The notes under the pieces: generated by a model
The model's input: only the letters and a program-made list of their open reading frames with translations
Databases searched by the model: none
What the model was told of the DNA's origin: nothing
In this document: positions 52,821 through 64,000 of the stretch, piece after piece
Position numbering within the stretch: position 1 is the stretch's first letter
Layout of the letters: each line of letters begins with the position of its first letter
Translations under genes and position numbers: made by a program
Assembly: GCF_010093595.1 (NCBI RefSeq)
Contig: NW_022985451.1
Coordinates: 385,710-449,709, forward strand
DNA length: 64,000 nucleotides
Direction of reading: 5' to 3'
Source: Mytilinidion resinicola
Lineage: Eukaryota; Ascomycota; Dothideomycetes; Mytilinidiales; Mytilinidiaceae

Positions 52821-53327
52821 TGAACTATACCCCCCAGAGATTGCGTGTGGACTTCTTTTATTCTCGAGGGGCATTTGCTTACGGATGCATGAGCTATGAA
52901 ACATGGGCTGTCCATATTGGGATGATGGCGATACAAGGAGCAATCAACGGAAATCTTTCCGGCAGAATTGCTGTATCCAACCGGGTCTGATCTGACGGAT
53001 CTACATGCAGTATAGTTGCTCATACTGTCTACAGACTCGGGAAGAGTTCTAGCATGGGGATGAAGAGTTGCATATGAGTCTTCACGGTGCCAGGAAGTTG
53101 CATATGGACCAAGAGCTCTAAGCTAGAGGGGATACCTAGATAATGAAATTCATCATACAACACATTATATCCTAAGTGAATAAGTTCTGCTTGAGTGCCG
53201 TCGAATTTATGAATGCATCCCGTTTCGGCATGGCAGTGTTCTAGTCGCGCGGACCATGACGTCTACCTCAACCTCAACTCCAAGCTCCATCGTCCTAACA
53301 AACCCCTAACCCACGCAACACCATGCC
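52821..53327. other. Intergenic, no feature recognised
   Basis: 3' flank of CGR1 and upstream region of the coiled-coil gene. Confidence 0.5.
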
Positions 53328-54508
53328 ATGGAAGCATACAACCCGCCCTTCGACCGCTCTTCGAAACCTCCGCTCTCGCGCTCCAACAGTTTCAAACCCA
53401 CAGCTCCCGCGCGCGTGAGCACAGCTCCCCATACCTCAAAGAAGACGCAGCACACCTCGCTCCACCGACACGGGCACCACCACCGCCATCACCACACCAA
53501 AGATGTCGTCCAATCCGCCATCCAGCTGCACGCGCCCTCAAGCTTTGCCGACCTCCTAAAACAAAACAGCCGCAGCTCTACAGGGTCGCCTGCACAAAGC
53601 GTCGCCGGGAGCCGGTCCGGGAGTGTCGTGAAGGTTGATGGGAGTATAGAGTCGAAGCCTTTGCAGGAAATAATTATTGGGCCAGAGGATGTAGCTAGAG
53701 AGCGGGCAAGGGCGAAAGTGAGAGAAGAGTAAGTGTAATGTAAGAAGTATATTTGGCCTAGCAACTATGCTAATGCTGCGATAGTGAAATCCGCGCCCAA
53801 CTGCAGACTCTCTCCGAGTACTCTCTCAACAGCACTCGCCGCACGGACGATACGTACTACTCGATTCTGGAGAAGATTGCGGTGCTTCGATCTACTATTG
53901 GGGAGCTGCAGGAACTGTCGAACCTGACGAAAGAGCTGCATGAGGACTTTCAGAATGATGCGGATGAATTGGAGGAGGAGATAATTGGGCAGATGGACGG
54001 GTTTCATGAATTTGAACCGCAAGAGCAGCAGATGGATGTGCTAGAAGAGCGGGTCAAGGTGGGTAGAGAGAAAGCTCGCTCTCTAAATGCTAGGCTGAAT
54101 GATGCACGAAACCGTGTTGACATGCGGGAGAAGTTGGAGCAGGAATGGGAAGCGAAGATCAATCGTATGTACTTTCTTTCAGTCGTATCATCAATTTTAT
54201 AGAAGGGCATCTGCTAATCACGATTCACAGGACGACTGAGGATTCTATGGGGCATTCTAGGTACGATTGCTCTGCTATTCGTGCTATTTGTTCTGGTCCA
54301 GCAGTTCAGATTACCCCACAAAGCCACAGGAGAAGGTTTCTCGACATCCAAGGGAACATGGGACCTCCATGAAGCATCGATACCCTCATCAGCGAAGGAG
54401 GTGCTGAGCAGCTGTCACGCGCCGGCGTCCAGCAGCCTAACAGCGCCAGCTCTGCCTGTTTCTCCGTCACCGGTAGACCCTAGACTGCGTTTGTTTGACG
54501 AGTTATGA
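53328..54508 (+). CDS. Coiled-coil, single-pass membrane protein (352 aa), function unknown
   Basis: Three exons (53328-53728, 53785-54164, 54231-54508) join in phase to 352 aa. The first 130 residues are Ser/His/Pro-rich and disordered, with a His cluster (HRHGHHHRHHHTKD). Residues about 135-260 form long amphipathic helices (REDEIRAQLQTLSEYS, then LRSTIGELQELSNLTKELHE, VLEERVKVGREKARSLNARL). A transmembrane segment follows at about 265-287 (ILWGILGTIALLFVLFVLVQ). The remaining 65 residues are polar and end in LRLFDEL. The layout of a long cytosolic coiled coil before a C-terminal membrane anchor recalls tethering or SNARE-like proteins, but no family is identified. Confidence 0.75.
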
Positions 54509-55883
54509 TATTGAAGATACCCCGCGACTACTTGTCACTTGTAATGAAAGTAACTTTTGTTCGTCGTATGTACATTTGTGCAATGCCATGTCCCAGGCCT
54601 AAGTACACTTCTTGAGTCCGGCTGAGCCACCAACCCAAATAGTAAAAGGAGCTCTTACCGGGTGAGAAAGACAAGGAGATTAAATGTCGACCGACTCAAT
54701 CAGGTTTGAATGGGAGATGTCTCAGATGAGGCCATGTCTTTCGTCTGAGAAAAGCCGACATACCACATGGAGGTTGAATGCGACAAGATTAGCTTACAGA
54801 TCACGCCGAGTCTACACGGGGCTCTTCGAAAATTTGAAAAGATGAATGAGACGACATCTCTTTGACCCGATCAGATCTGTACATACTTCACCTCAGAGAG
54901 TTGAGGTTTGCCCCTCACTTGCTGGAGGGTTTCATGTTGTTACGTATTCGACTAGTCAGATCAAATAATGGAACCACAACGTGGCTCAACCAACCAACCG
55001 AAGTCGCGCAAACACTTCCATATAAACCTTATACCTGTACAACGACGTCCCGAAAACTCTCACCATTACCGATTTGAGAGGCAGAAAGCATCGGTCGGCC
55101 TCGCATTTCAACGCCTCATCATTAATCATACCGATAGTAAGGCGCCTCATCTACCCAACGGCAAAAGGTACTACACGCAGAACCTACCTTTCCCCATAGG
55201 GCCTTCAAGCGACACGTTATCGAAAGAACTTCACGAACATGCTCTACAAACTTATCAACAACATTTTCGCGATTAGCAAGGGTGTCTTTGCTAGTGAAAT
55301 TGTCAACCGCCTCAACCCTATTCACCTTGCAATTGCGACCACTGGGTACCGCATCCAGTCACAGACGTTACATCTCCCCGATTGGATTGGCTTCTTCTCG
55401 TCTGGTCCACCCCGCCTCCAGGTGCATCAGGCTACATACTTTGTCTTCTTGATCAGCGCGTCTTGCTTTTCACTTCTTAGGCAGACTATGCGGGCTGCCA
55501 AACTCTCTAAGGCTAGGTGCAGCGATGTTGTCAATGACAGTCGCTCAGGCTATCATCATCTAGGTCTTGGTGTGTTGCGACCGTCACCGCGCACTAGGGT
55601 ATGACTGGGGAGACTGGAAGCTGCGGAAGGATTGATGTTGAAGACGACCATTGATCAATTCGGTTAGTAGGCGACTGGCCTCTTACCGACGAGTCTACAC
55701 ACCATACTAATATGATCCTCCTACTAGCGGAAATCGGATGTCTCAAGTTGTTTTTGATAATGTGGATAACTATCTGTAGTCTCTCAGGCCTATCCATCCT
55801 CTAAACTCTCACTATGTCATTTCCAGGGCCTATAGATCTAGCATCTGGCCTTTATATAATGGCCGCTCTTCACTCTAGCAGAC
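54509..55883. other. Intergenic with repeat-like DNA and weak open frames
   Basis: Contains a sequence (54901-54932) similar to 32705-32736. An ATG frame at 54968-55276 (102 aa, ending LSKELHEHALQTYQQHFRD) and an overlapping 121-aa frame at 55239-55604 have no family and are not called as genes; they may be repeat-derived. Confidence 0.4.
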
Positions 55884-57194
55884 TTGACCTTCACCTTCCG
55901 ATGGCAATCCGGTTATAGCCGGTTGGTGAATTGGAAGGAAAGTATTGAAGACCTTCTACGCTCCACAAACTCCAGGTCCCACCTTCGATTCGGTTCAACC
56001 TCATCAACTAAAAACCCTATCACCTTCCTCCTCAGCAACCACTCTCACCACTACATGAATATAGCGACCGAGAGTCCTGATGATGATCTGGGAAGTTACC
56101 CCATCTATGCAACGGTGGAGGTAGACCGTGTTGCTGTCGCAGAGGCTTTCCGAGTCGCGGGAAGGGTCGCCGGGCAGTGCGAAGAAGATGACCAGTACGT
56201 CGCTAGCGAGTTCAAGCTCGTCAAGAACGTAAGCAACTTCATCGGAGGTCCCGTCGCTGCCACTATTCGCCATCTTCGGAAGTGCTATCCGCCCGCTTAC
56301 TAACCGTAAGTATCTTTTCCACGCTTCGGTACTCTTTATAAACCTCTAACACACACCCAGTGACGCCGTCCTCATCATCATCATCATCATCGATAGGCCT
56401 CAGTGGCCCACTCCTCCACCCGAAGTAAGCATCCTCACTTCTTGACTCGAATTTCCATACTGATATACTCTCAAAGCTAGTTCTAGAAGGACACAACAAG
56501 TATAAGAGCGCCTACTCTGTGCACAACAAAGATCTTCTCCTCGCTGTCAACAGCTACAACGGATTCCCAGACGCGATGCGAGTGGATCTGGATTGCGCGA
56601 TGGGATTTTGTTACGTGACCGAGACCGACGGCGAGATAGATTGGTATGTAAAATCTTAACTCGGCGGGCCATGACAACAAGAAGATGCGCGACTATAGCG
56701 ACAAGCCTGAAGCGAAGTTCGCATGCTACAGCCTCGACAACCACAACCACGACGACAAGCACGAAGAGCACACCAGCATCCTCGCCACCATGAATATCGG
56801 TCTCAGTGCTAGGCGTGAGGACTACGGGCCCCCCATCTGCGTCAACGCTGGCAACGGCGGAGGAAACCACCAGCACATCAACGACCTCCTCGAAGCTCAC
56901 ACTCAAGTCGCCCAAACCCTCAACGTCCACTCCGACTGGTTCGCCGTCGTCGAGCCGACCTCGAAGGCGACCAAGTCGGTCACGCTCGTCTACAAAGGAG
57001 TCGGAGAAGCGACAGTCCCGATCGAATGGGCTGGCGAGGTGCTGCGCTGGCTTGGAATCGGATTCTGTCGCTGGCGCGAATGGGACGAGCTGATGGAATT
57101 GGAGACGGCGGTGAGGGATGAGGACAAGGACATCTCGTGGGCTTGGGATCCGAAATTCGTTGGTCAAAACTCGTACCAAAGTGATCTGAAGTAA
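55884..57194 (+). CDS. Uncharacterised multi-exon gene, model incomplete
   Basis: Three coding-like blocks on the plus strand: about 55884-56300 (MNIATESPDDDLGSYPIYA, then VEVDRVAVAEAFRVAGRVAG), 56480-56645 (LEGHNKYKSAYSVHNKDLLL and MGFCYVTETDGEIDW) and 56679-57194 (MRDYSDKPEAKFACYSLDNH, ICVNAGNGGGNHQHINDLLE and WAGEVLRWLGIGFCRWREWD). The last block ends in a normal stop at 57192. I could not find phase-consistent introns for both joints: 56646 has a GTATGT donor but no acceptor in the right phase, so a frameshift or unusual intron is possible. The start codon is not settled. No domain is recognised. Confidence 0.4.
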
Positions 57195-60100
57195 AGGTCT
57201 AGCTTTTACTGGCAGCTTGCAACATCAGTCGGACAGTGAGCACAAAGAAGCGCCATTGTGATAGTGATGTGATAGTGATGTGACGCCGAACCGTGAAAGA
57301 CCGTGGACTGAAGTGATCGCTTGAGGTTCTAGGCATGGCCGCGGTTGAAACTCGTCAACGATAGCTTCCGCCGCGGCGGGAACCGGGACTATACAGTGCG
57401 CCCGTACATGAACATGCCGTCTTAACACTGAGATTTCTTCCAAGATAAGGATCGAGATTGTGCCTTGCTAGTCTAGGTCTGGCATATATTGGCGACGGTT
57501 TAGAACTAAGCCCTCATGGAAAGTCTGACAGTGCCTCGCAAAGTACCCTATTTGCGCAGCTGCAGCGCCGTATGACGGCACGGCAGTCAACCGCTCGCGG
57601 AAAACATGCCGACACCCCATGTCGACAATGATTGGGTCCCAGCGCTGTGGTGGAGGTGGCATGTGCCCAAGCTGGAGGGGGTGAATGCACGGTGCGGGAA
57701 CGGGTATGTGCGCTGAGGCTCAGCTCAGCTCGCAGCCATGGGTTACGCGGCATGCATGGAAGCCTTTAGCCATTTTCTAGCGCGAGGCCGGCGAGCAAGG
57801 ATAGTCCTTGCTATGATTCTGATGTTCAAGGTGAACAATCACTGAGGTGTGACGAGGCCGTGGAGCTGAGGCCGCGGGGGAGACTTGACTCTTGAGGTAT
57901 TTTATGTTCAGCACGAGGTCATTGCGCATGGTGTGAGCTTCGCAAGCCTCATTTTCTGACCTGGTACTGCCAGTAGATATTGAGACTTGTGACTTAGCAC
58001 TTGGTGGAATCTAACTAAGGAGAGGTATTGACCAGTAAGAGGCAGGCAGCAATATTAGGAAGAAGTGCAAGCGAGCTCGAGACTACATTGGACATCAACC
58101 TCGCCAAGAAGTGACATAACCCTCCTGTGTATTCAGCAAGAGCGTTGGCCTCACGACCCACGTCACAGCGGCTCGGAGGCTCGCCTTGTAGATGTAGTGA
58201 TTAGCTGGTTGGTTGATGATCGGCGCCTAGAAGGCGTGTGGAAAACTTCCAGAAGGATTTAGTGGCGAGTTCGATCTGGTGAAGGTTATGGTGGGGCTAA
58301 ACCCTGCTGCTGACTGCTGCTTGCATATGGGAAACTCTTGGTGGACGGCTCTGGGCGAGTGGCTCTAACCAACGATAATTAGCTACCCTTGTCCTCTGAC
58401 CGGTCTGCAATCCATGTCTCGACCGAACAGATAGCTTTCATCCAATTAATTCCAAGCCCCCGGAAAGGGTCTTGTAGTTTCCACCCCGCGGCGCTCACAC
58501 TGGTCTCGCATTGATCTTAGAAAGGTCGTATTCTTTAATGTAAGGCCTGAAAGTGTTCTTTGGGAGTCCAGCTTCTGGGCTATGACGAGAAGCCAGTGGA
58601 AGTATTACTCGGTGGGGAGAAGCGGTGTTCTGAGAAGGCTTTAGTGTCGCTGTCTTTAACATGAAAGCGTGTCTGTGCCTTCTCGCCCCATTAGATATGT
58701 CCACTCGTAGGAGCATCAGTGTCAAGCCACATCGACAGCGTTACGATAGTGTGAGAACCCCCGACCGACCCTTCTTGGTGACTCTTATCAGGCTCCCCGC
58801 ACAGGCATTCTCATAGACCATCCATGTGATAACAAAATCCCGGAGCAGCGGTATCATGTAAGCGCCAGGCAAGTAGTGAATTTGCCGAATGAGCACCTTC
58901 GAGGCGGGCTCATGCCACTTCGCCTACCGCTGCATCTGGCAAGCTGTTGCGACGCTGTCCCGGGTCACTGGCTCTGGCGTTCCAGCAATTTATGGCGAAA
59001 GCTCATTCGAACGCGTCAAGCACAGTCCTTGTACTTTGCCGTCGGGTTGCGTGGCAAGACTGTGCAACCTTCCAATATCTCTGTAGTCGGAGTGACAAGT
59101 GCCAATCTCTATCAACTGAATTCCGATCGACTTAATCAATCGGCCGATGGGTTGGTAAGTGCACCAGCACAGGCACCAGTAGGCTTGTGAGGGGATACCT
59201 CCGAGCCATGGTGTACGGAAAAGATAAGCGTTCCGAGGGTGAGGGTGCTTGAAAGACATGAACGCCGCGCTGTCCCGGCACAGCCATGGCGCCAGATGAT
59301 CGCTTGCACAGCATGGGCAAGTTCGCTTTGGCGCTGGCCATCCGATTTCTATTCGTCAGCGTGTTATGTGTCCCTTGAGCCGCATCGAGTATAAGTAACT
59401 AGCGGTTGCGTCTCTGCTATTCAACCTTCAACTTAGAAAACCCTGTCATAGGTTCCGTGGCTCTTGATCCTATAAAGCGAGCTCTCAGATTCAAACTTAG
59501 TATGTTACTGCAGCCATCCCATGGGGGCTCTCAAATTATCGGTGAAGTCGCTGACGACGTAATCCTAGGCAACCTGTTCGATGCCGCACGCTGTAGACAC
59601 GAATTCCGTTGGCTTGCCCGGGAATGGCCATCTTCCTTCGAGGTGGACACAGTACATCGAAACAGAGATTGTGGATGGGCACCAGGTATGTAGAGCAGCT
59701 CTTGTGGCCAAACACGATTGCTGACCGTGGGTATTTGCCGGAAAGTATGAGCCAACAACCATAAAGCAAGACCAAAAGAGCACGACGAAGAAATCCACAA
59801 CCAAGGGTGAAATATCTTCAACGAAACTTTCATCGAGTATGGATCGGTGGCTTAACGAGACGACGCGGGAAGAGCCCTACCATGGGCAGGGAGGGTGATG
59901 AAGGAACACATACTCGGGGATCTGGATACCACGACGGTGAAGAAATCTGGCAAGCTGCGTTGCGTGTGCTTCGAAAGAAAGGTCTCGATCAAGGCGTTTT
60001 ATGTGGCATGATACCAAATTTAAGGCTGAGCCCACAGGGCTTCGATTCGTGTATAGTAGCAGTAATTGAAAAGATTTGCAGTTTATGAAAATTTCCTAGA

Positions 60101-60773
60101 GATCGATAGTATTGCTTTATAGTATTGCTTTTAGAGCAGTGCGTTACTGCCTGGCAAGCCTAACCACAGAGCCCGGACGAAGCTCATGGGAACACGGGAA
60201 GCCATCAGCGTATTCAGCTTCTACAAAAATGGCATGTACGCTGATAATACTAAAGCCTCTGCATGCTGTCGAGAAACTCAGGTGCCAGGTGTAGAGGATC
60301 GACTGCTTCTGTCATTGTCGGGCGATGATGCAGCGTTTGAACACGAGAGCTCAATAAGCAGTAAAGAAACAAGTGCTATCTGAAACAATCGCATGAAGAA
60401 GAAAGGGAAGATGCGAAAGATGGGGATGAAGACGACAATGGAGCTGATGAAAGTGCCGCGCTCATCCGAGAGATCTCGGCTGTCGGCGTAAACCGTTTTT
60501 GACTGCCTCTCCTCCGGCATCATCCTTCTCTGCACGGCCATCACTGCTAACTTTTCTTTTCCATCCTTGCATCTCTCTCTGCTGTCCTTATCTTCTTGTA
60601 CTAACTCAGCTACACCTTCAGCCCTCCTAGTAAGAATCATCCTACAAAACCTTCATCGTAACTTAAAGAGTATCGCCGAGAAGTCACTAGTCATCCATCA
60701 TCCACCTCAATCAGGCATAGCCCGAATTCAGTACAGTTCTGTTGTTCACTTCCTTCGGGGATGAGGTGGAAGC
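57195..60773. other. 3.6-kb nearly gene-free interval
   Basis: No intact gene supported. A short coding-like stretch on the plus strand at about 59747-59900 (ending KLSSSMDRWLNETTREEPYH) with a preceding block at 59510-59690 (IIGEVADDVILGNLFDAARC) could be remnants of a small gene, but splicing does not join them in phase. No inverted ends or tandem repeats stand out. Confidence 0.45.
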
Positions 60774-62380
60774 ATGGAGCCTAAGAAAGAACAGCCAGAC
60801 AAGGGCAAAGCTCGAGCAACCGCAGATCAAAAGGACGAAGAACCTACGTCTCTAACATCAAGAATAGCGTCCTCAGCGTCAGGCCTGGCCAGAAACCTTA
60901 TTGGAGCTCCTAGAGGCAACGAACTTCAGGGTCAACTTGCTTCTGCATCAGGGATTTCTAGCAAACTCGCAAATGGCTCATCGTCTTCCGCAAGTCAGTC
61001 GGTGTGGAGTGAAGGTTTTCCATCACGTCCTCCACAGCAATTTTCAAATAGCTCTTCAGAGAACGCATACGCATATAACAATGGCGAAAGCTTTCGAAGC
61101 ACTTCAAATCAGACCAACGACCAGGAATTCAACGATTTCCTTAATAGTAGCAACCTGAACAATCCCGACGGACATGCTTCTCAACAACACACAAATCTCC
61201 GGGCCGTGGACTTCCAAAATCAAGCAGGCCTCAACCATTATTCTTGGGATAGATTAGCAAAGCCAGCAGATGCATTGGAAAGGGATCGCAGCCAAGGTCA
61301 AACTTTTGATGACGGAGCCGAAGTACGCATGCTCCTCGCAGATCCATCCTTCCAACCAGCTTGGGAGGAGGCGGAGGTCATGACTGCCGCACCTGTCGAG
61401 GATCCGGCAATGGACCTCTTTTGGGAGAACTTCTCTCCTAACGAACAACGAGCTGCAGACCGTATCAGAAGTGCTCTACCTGCTCCTCCAGTACACGGAC
61501 AAGTCTCATCGCAGAACCCCTTGAATCTGAGACCGGATTTCGAGTCATTGATCAGTCATATGCAATCAGAACTAGACTCCGAAGAAGTCAGCAATATTGA
61601 GGGCATGAATACTCCTCGAAGACGACAGCTCGCATCCGAATGGGATGGTGTACTGAATGGCTATACGGACGAGGTCTGGGGAAACATGTTACCGGCCGTA
61701 AAGGAAGCAAGATCTCAACTCGAAGAGGTTAAGGCGGGTTCGGAACGCCTGGACAGTACTACAATTACGAGGCTGAAGATGATTCTTGGGCATGTAGTGC
61801 AGAGCGCAGATCCGTCACTCTTGAACCTGCGGGCCCCCTCTACGGCAGGTTCATCGCAAGCGCAAGGGCAAAGGTCCGGAGCTATGAGTGGAATTGCACA
61901 GCTTGGGACTAGCACGAATCAAGCCGCATATGTGAATGAAGCTCAGAGGGATGACTATAGGGTGAGCCACGTAGCGAATGCTCAGAGGTTCGATTCATTA
62001 ACCCATAGCGAAAGAACCTTGGTACAGAACCAAGCGAACGGCCATCAATTGCGTCGACAGCAAGCTCGGCAGGGCAGCGCCATGGAGGAAGTAGGGGAGG
62101 ATCACTTTCGTGAAGTCGCATTCCACTGTCCTTGGATTAGCTGCCATGAGGCAAGTACCCTTTCTCAGAATAGTTCTTCATGGCTGACCCTTTTGTACAG
62201 CGTTTCAATAACTTTCTCGAACTTCGTCTTCATACCAGCGCTCACACCCAGTACGCTTGTCCACATCAAGGTTGCGCTTTAGAGTTCAAGGGTCACGAAG
62301 AATGGGCGGACCACATTGAAGGTCCTCATCACGATTTGCTAGATACTAGAACTCGTGCTAGTAGAGTTCCTGTATGCTGA
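60774..62380 (+). CDS. C2H2-like zinc-finger protein (518 aa) with a GC-AG intron
   Basis: Exons 60774-62150 and 62201-62380 join in phase 0 through an intron starting GCAAGT and ending GTACAG, the usual form of a GC-AG intron. The first 440 residues are polar and Ser/Asn/Gln-rich (MEPKKEQPDKGKARATADQK; YAYNNGESFRSTSNQTND). Conserved-looking islands are GLNHYSWDRLAKPADALE, MDLFWENFSPNEQRAADRI and YTDEVWGNMLPAVKEARSQL. The splice completes two C-terminal finger-like units: FHCPWISCHERFNNFLELRL, then H..H, and CPHQGCALEFKGHEEWADHI, then H. Without the splice the second unit is lost. It may bind nucleic acid; function unknown. Confidence 0.75.
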
Positions 62381-62576
62381 AAGCTCCACACGTGACAGAT
62401 TGAAACTATTTGAAAACATGTAGTTGTACAGAAAGTAGCGTCGAAGAGCTTGACCAAATAGGGAGAAAGCTTTTCCTAGTTCTTAAACAAGTCCATTGCA
62501 GCGTTCATCTCTTTCGCCCCTTGTGATTCTTCTACACCACCCTTAATCATCCTCAGCCTTATCCCCGTCATCCTCA

Positions 62577-63194
62577 TCACTCACTCTCGCTCTCATCTCC
62601 ATCGCCTGCCGGAAAATCTCCATCAACGAGCCGAAAGACCTTCCCCCGCCCTTCACCGGTCTTCGATTTGCAATGCCTGCTACGAAGACACGGTTCTGCC
62701 TCCTTCCCATGCTGCCCGCAGCACGTCCACGTGAAGTCTTCTGGAAACTCGTCCACTCGCCAATCGGTTTCGACATCGATCTTGTGGCCATAGTATTGAA
62801 CGTCGTCGTCGTCCGGGAAAGCGTCCTCATTCATCTCCAGAACACCCTCGTGTCTTCTGCAGGACTGTTCTTCGCCCGACTGCTCGTTTAAGACTATATC
62901 GTAGTCTTCTTTGCATTGGACGCAACGCGCATACCGAGAGGTTTTAGTCTCGAGCTTCCGCTTTTTCGAGCCGTTGGTCGCCGATCCATTCGTTGTGGTG
63001 CTTTGGAGCTGCGGGTCCGGAACTAGCATTATTTCTTCGAGGTTACTTGCGCAGATTGTTGACTTCTGGCATAGCTGCATGAGAACGCTGCGGAGTGTGG
63101 AGGCTTTGACGGACTCGATGGCGTTGAGTAACTCGGGCTTGATCTCGTTGTCAGTGGTGAGGTCGAGCACGTTGGTGGTGGTGGCGGTTGGCAT
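62577..63194 (-). CDS. Conserved fungal Cys/His-containing protein (205 aa), function unknown
   Basis: Intronless. A helical N-terminus (IKPELLNAIESVKASTLRSV and LMQLCQKSTICASNLEEIML) is followed by a low-complexity basic stretch (TTNGSATNGSKKRKLETK), which could act as a nuclear localisation signal. Candidate zinc ligands are CVQCKEDYDIVL, SCRRHEGVLEMNED, and FTWTCCGQHGKEAEPC to RSRHC. The layout CxxC, CRRH, then CCG...C..RHC looks like a two-site zinc module seen in a family of fungal proteins of unknown function. The C-terminus is acidic (GDGDESESE). Convergent with the gene at 60774. Confidence 0.65.
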   Translation of the reverse strand: MPTATTTNVLDLTTDNEIKPELLNAIESVKASTLRSVLMQLCQKSTICASNLEEIMLVPDPQLQSTTTNGSATNGSKKRKLETKTSRYARCVQCKEDYDIVLNEQSGEEQSCRRHEGVLEMNEDAFPDDDDVQYYGHKIDVETDWRVDEFPEDFTWTCCGQHGKEAEPCLRSRHCKSKTGEGRGKVFRLVDGDFPAGDGDESESE

Positions 63195-63854
63195 GGTGAG
63201 TATAAGTAATTTGAGAGAATTTAGTCTTGCGACGAAGATTGGGTGTACTGGACTTGAGGACTTGTAGAGAAATAGAGAGATGATGTCGGGGTAAACAACA
63301 CGTCCAGACGCGTGATGTAATACTGCCGGATGGGGTTAGGTTCAAGCGGTAACTGTAAAGGGCATAGCTATGCTTCGGATCTCCATTACGGTAACCTAGA
63401 AGCCTCTCCATGCCCGACGCCCGAAAATAGAGGGATAGATCCATTCTACTATCGATTACCCTTAGTCCTAACTTTTGAATCTAGTGGTTCTCCTGTACCA
63501 GGTGCCATTGCACCGAGTTGAGGTTGATTTAGATAAGTTGAGATGTATGGCCGGGAGCCAGTCTGGCTTTTAGCGATAGGCCAAAGGTATACCCTCCATG
63601 GTCGATTCAAAAACGTTGTTTCAAGATGGTCAGAAGTGTGACGTGGAGCCAGTCCGTGCTATTTGCCGTTGCTTTTGGCACATTATTGCTTCACTCACAA
63701 AATTCGATCAGGAATAGGGTAAGATTGACATTGTTGAAAAGCTTAAGCGGGAGCCAGTCGGATGTCTGGTTTGTACGCCAAACCACTATACCCCTTGTCC
63801 TAATTCAGACACTGGGCCATCATATCGAACACCTCACAGCTTCGGCGTCTCTAG
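63195..63854. other. Intergenic with a thrice-occurring GGAGCCAGTC motif
   Basis: The sequence ggagccagtc occurs at about 63555, 63645 and 63750 at roughly 100-base spacing, which may mark a degenerate tandem repeat. No gene is supported; the 103-aa open frame at 63626 has a hydrophobic start but overlaps the repeats. Confidence 0.4.
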
Positions 63855-64000
63855 TCACACCACATTCTTCTCTAACCACTCCTCCCACTGCTCCTTCGTC
63901 CAACCACTTGAGATGCTATTCTCCACAACCCCATTGAAAAGCACTGTCGGCGTGACATGCACTCCCGTCAAGCGGTTGGCTTTCACCATCAGCTTCACGT
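63855..64000 (-). CDS. Thioredoxin-like/DsbA-family protein, C-terminal end (partial)
   Basis: The last 48 codons of a minus-strand gene that enters from the right edge. They read KLMVKANRLTGVHVTPTVLF, then NGVVENSISSGW and TKEQWEEWLEKNVV before TGA at 63857-63855. The cis-proline motif V-T-P-T followed by a beta hairpin (VLFNGVVE) and a terminal helix is the typical end of a DsbA/thioredoxin-like fold. The CxxC active site would lie beyond the edge, so redox activity cannot be judged. Confidence 0.65.
   Translation of the reverse strand, partial: VKLMVKANRLTGVHVTPTVLFNGVVENSISSGWTKEQWEEWLEKNVV

Overview
The window comes from a filamentous ascomycete (Pezizomycotina; a Dothideomycete-like genome is my inference). 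Genes are split by short GT-AG introns of about 47-80 nt. Lineage-typical families are present: HET-domain proteins, a C2H2 plus fungal-specific transcription factor, a fungal APH-like kinase fold and a GPI-type secreted protein. Intergenic spaces are long, there are no operons, and a DNA transposon is present. Exon models were built by joining reading frames through splice signals, and frame sums were checked where exons are stated.

Region 1 (1-20 kb) is mostly ordinary and intact. It holds a partial APH-like gene, two small Cys/His-rich genes, a six-exon C2H2/fungal_trans regulator, xanthine dehydrogenase, a divergently transcribed old yellow enzyme, an endonuclease/exonuclease/phosphatase-fold protein, an F-box/LRR-like gene and a GPI-type secreted protein. 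A relic of a pogo-like transposase lies near 0.7 kb.

Region 2 (about 20-41 kb) is a decayed accessory block. It contains an F-box pseudogene, a HET gene broken by one nonsense codon, a second HET fragment, a complete Mutator-like (MULE) transposon with matched 109-bp inverted ends and an 8-bp target duplication, a broken PAF-acetylhydrolase-like lipase, an intact G+C-rich beta-lactamase-fold hydrolase, another HET gene with one nonsense codon, an alpha/beta hydrolase, an NmrA-like Rossmann protein and an ankyrin pseudogene. The MULE itself carries a nested 249-bp element with a 5-bp target duplication; excising it on paper restores the transposase frame exactly. The nonsense codons in this block are nearly all TAA/TAG explainable as CAA/CAG changes, the pattern expected of repeat-induced point mutation (RIP).

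Region 3 (41-64 kb) returns to conserved genes: an uncharacterised gene with a probable frameshift, a 685-aa repeat-motif protein, a Cys-rich hypothetical protein, peroxisomal membrane protein 4, a mitochondrial ornithine-type carrier, Cgr1, a coiled-coil membrane protein, a C2H2-like zinc-finger protein, a conserved Cys-containing protein and the end of a thioredoxin/DsbA-like gene. The stretch 57.2-60.8 kb is nearly gene-free.

I found no biosynthetic pathway, phage, CRISPR or defence island. The most distinctive content is the nested transposon pair and the surrounding graveyard of HET, F-box and ankyrin genes.
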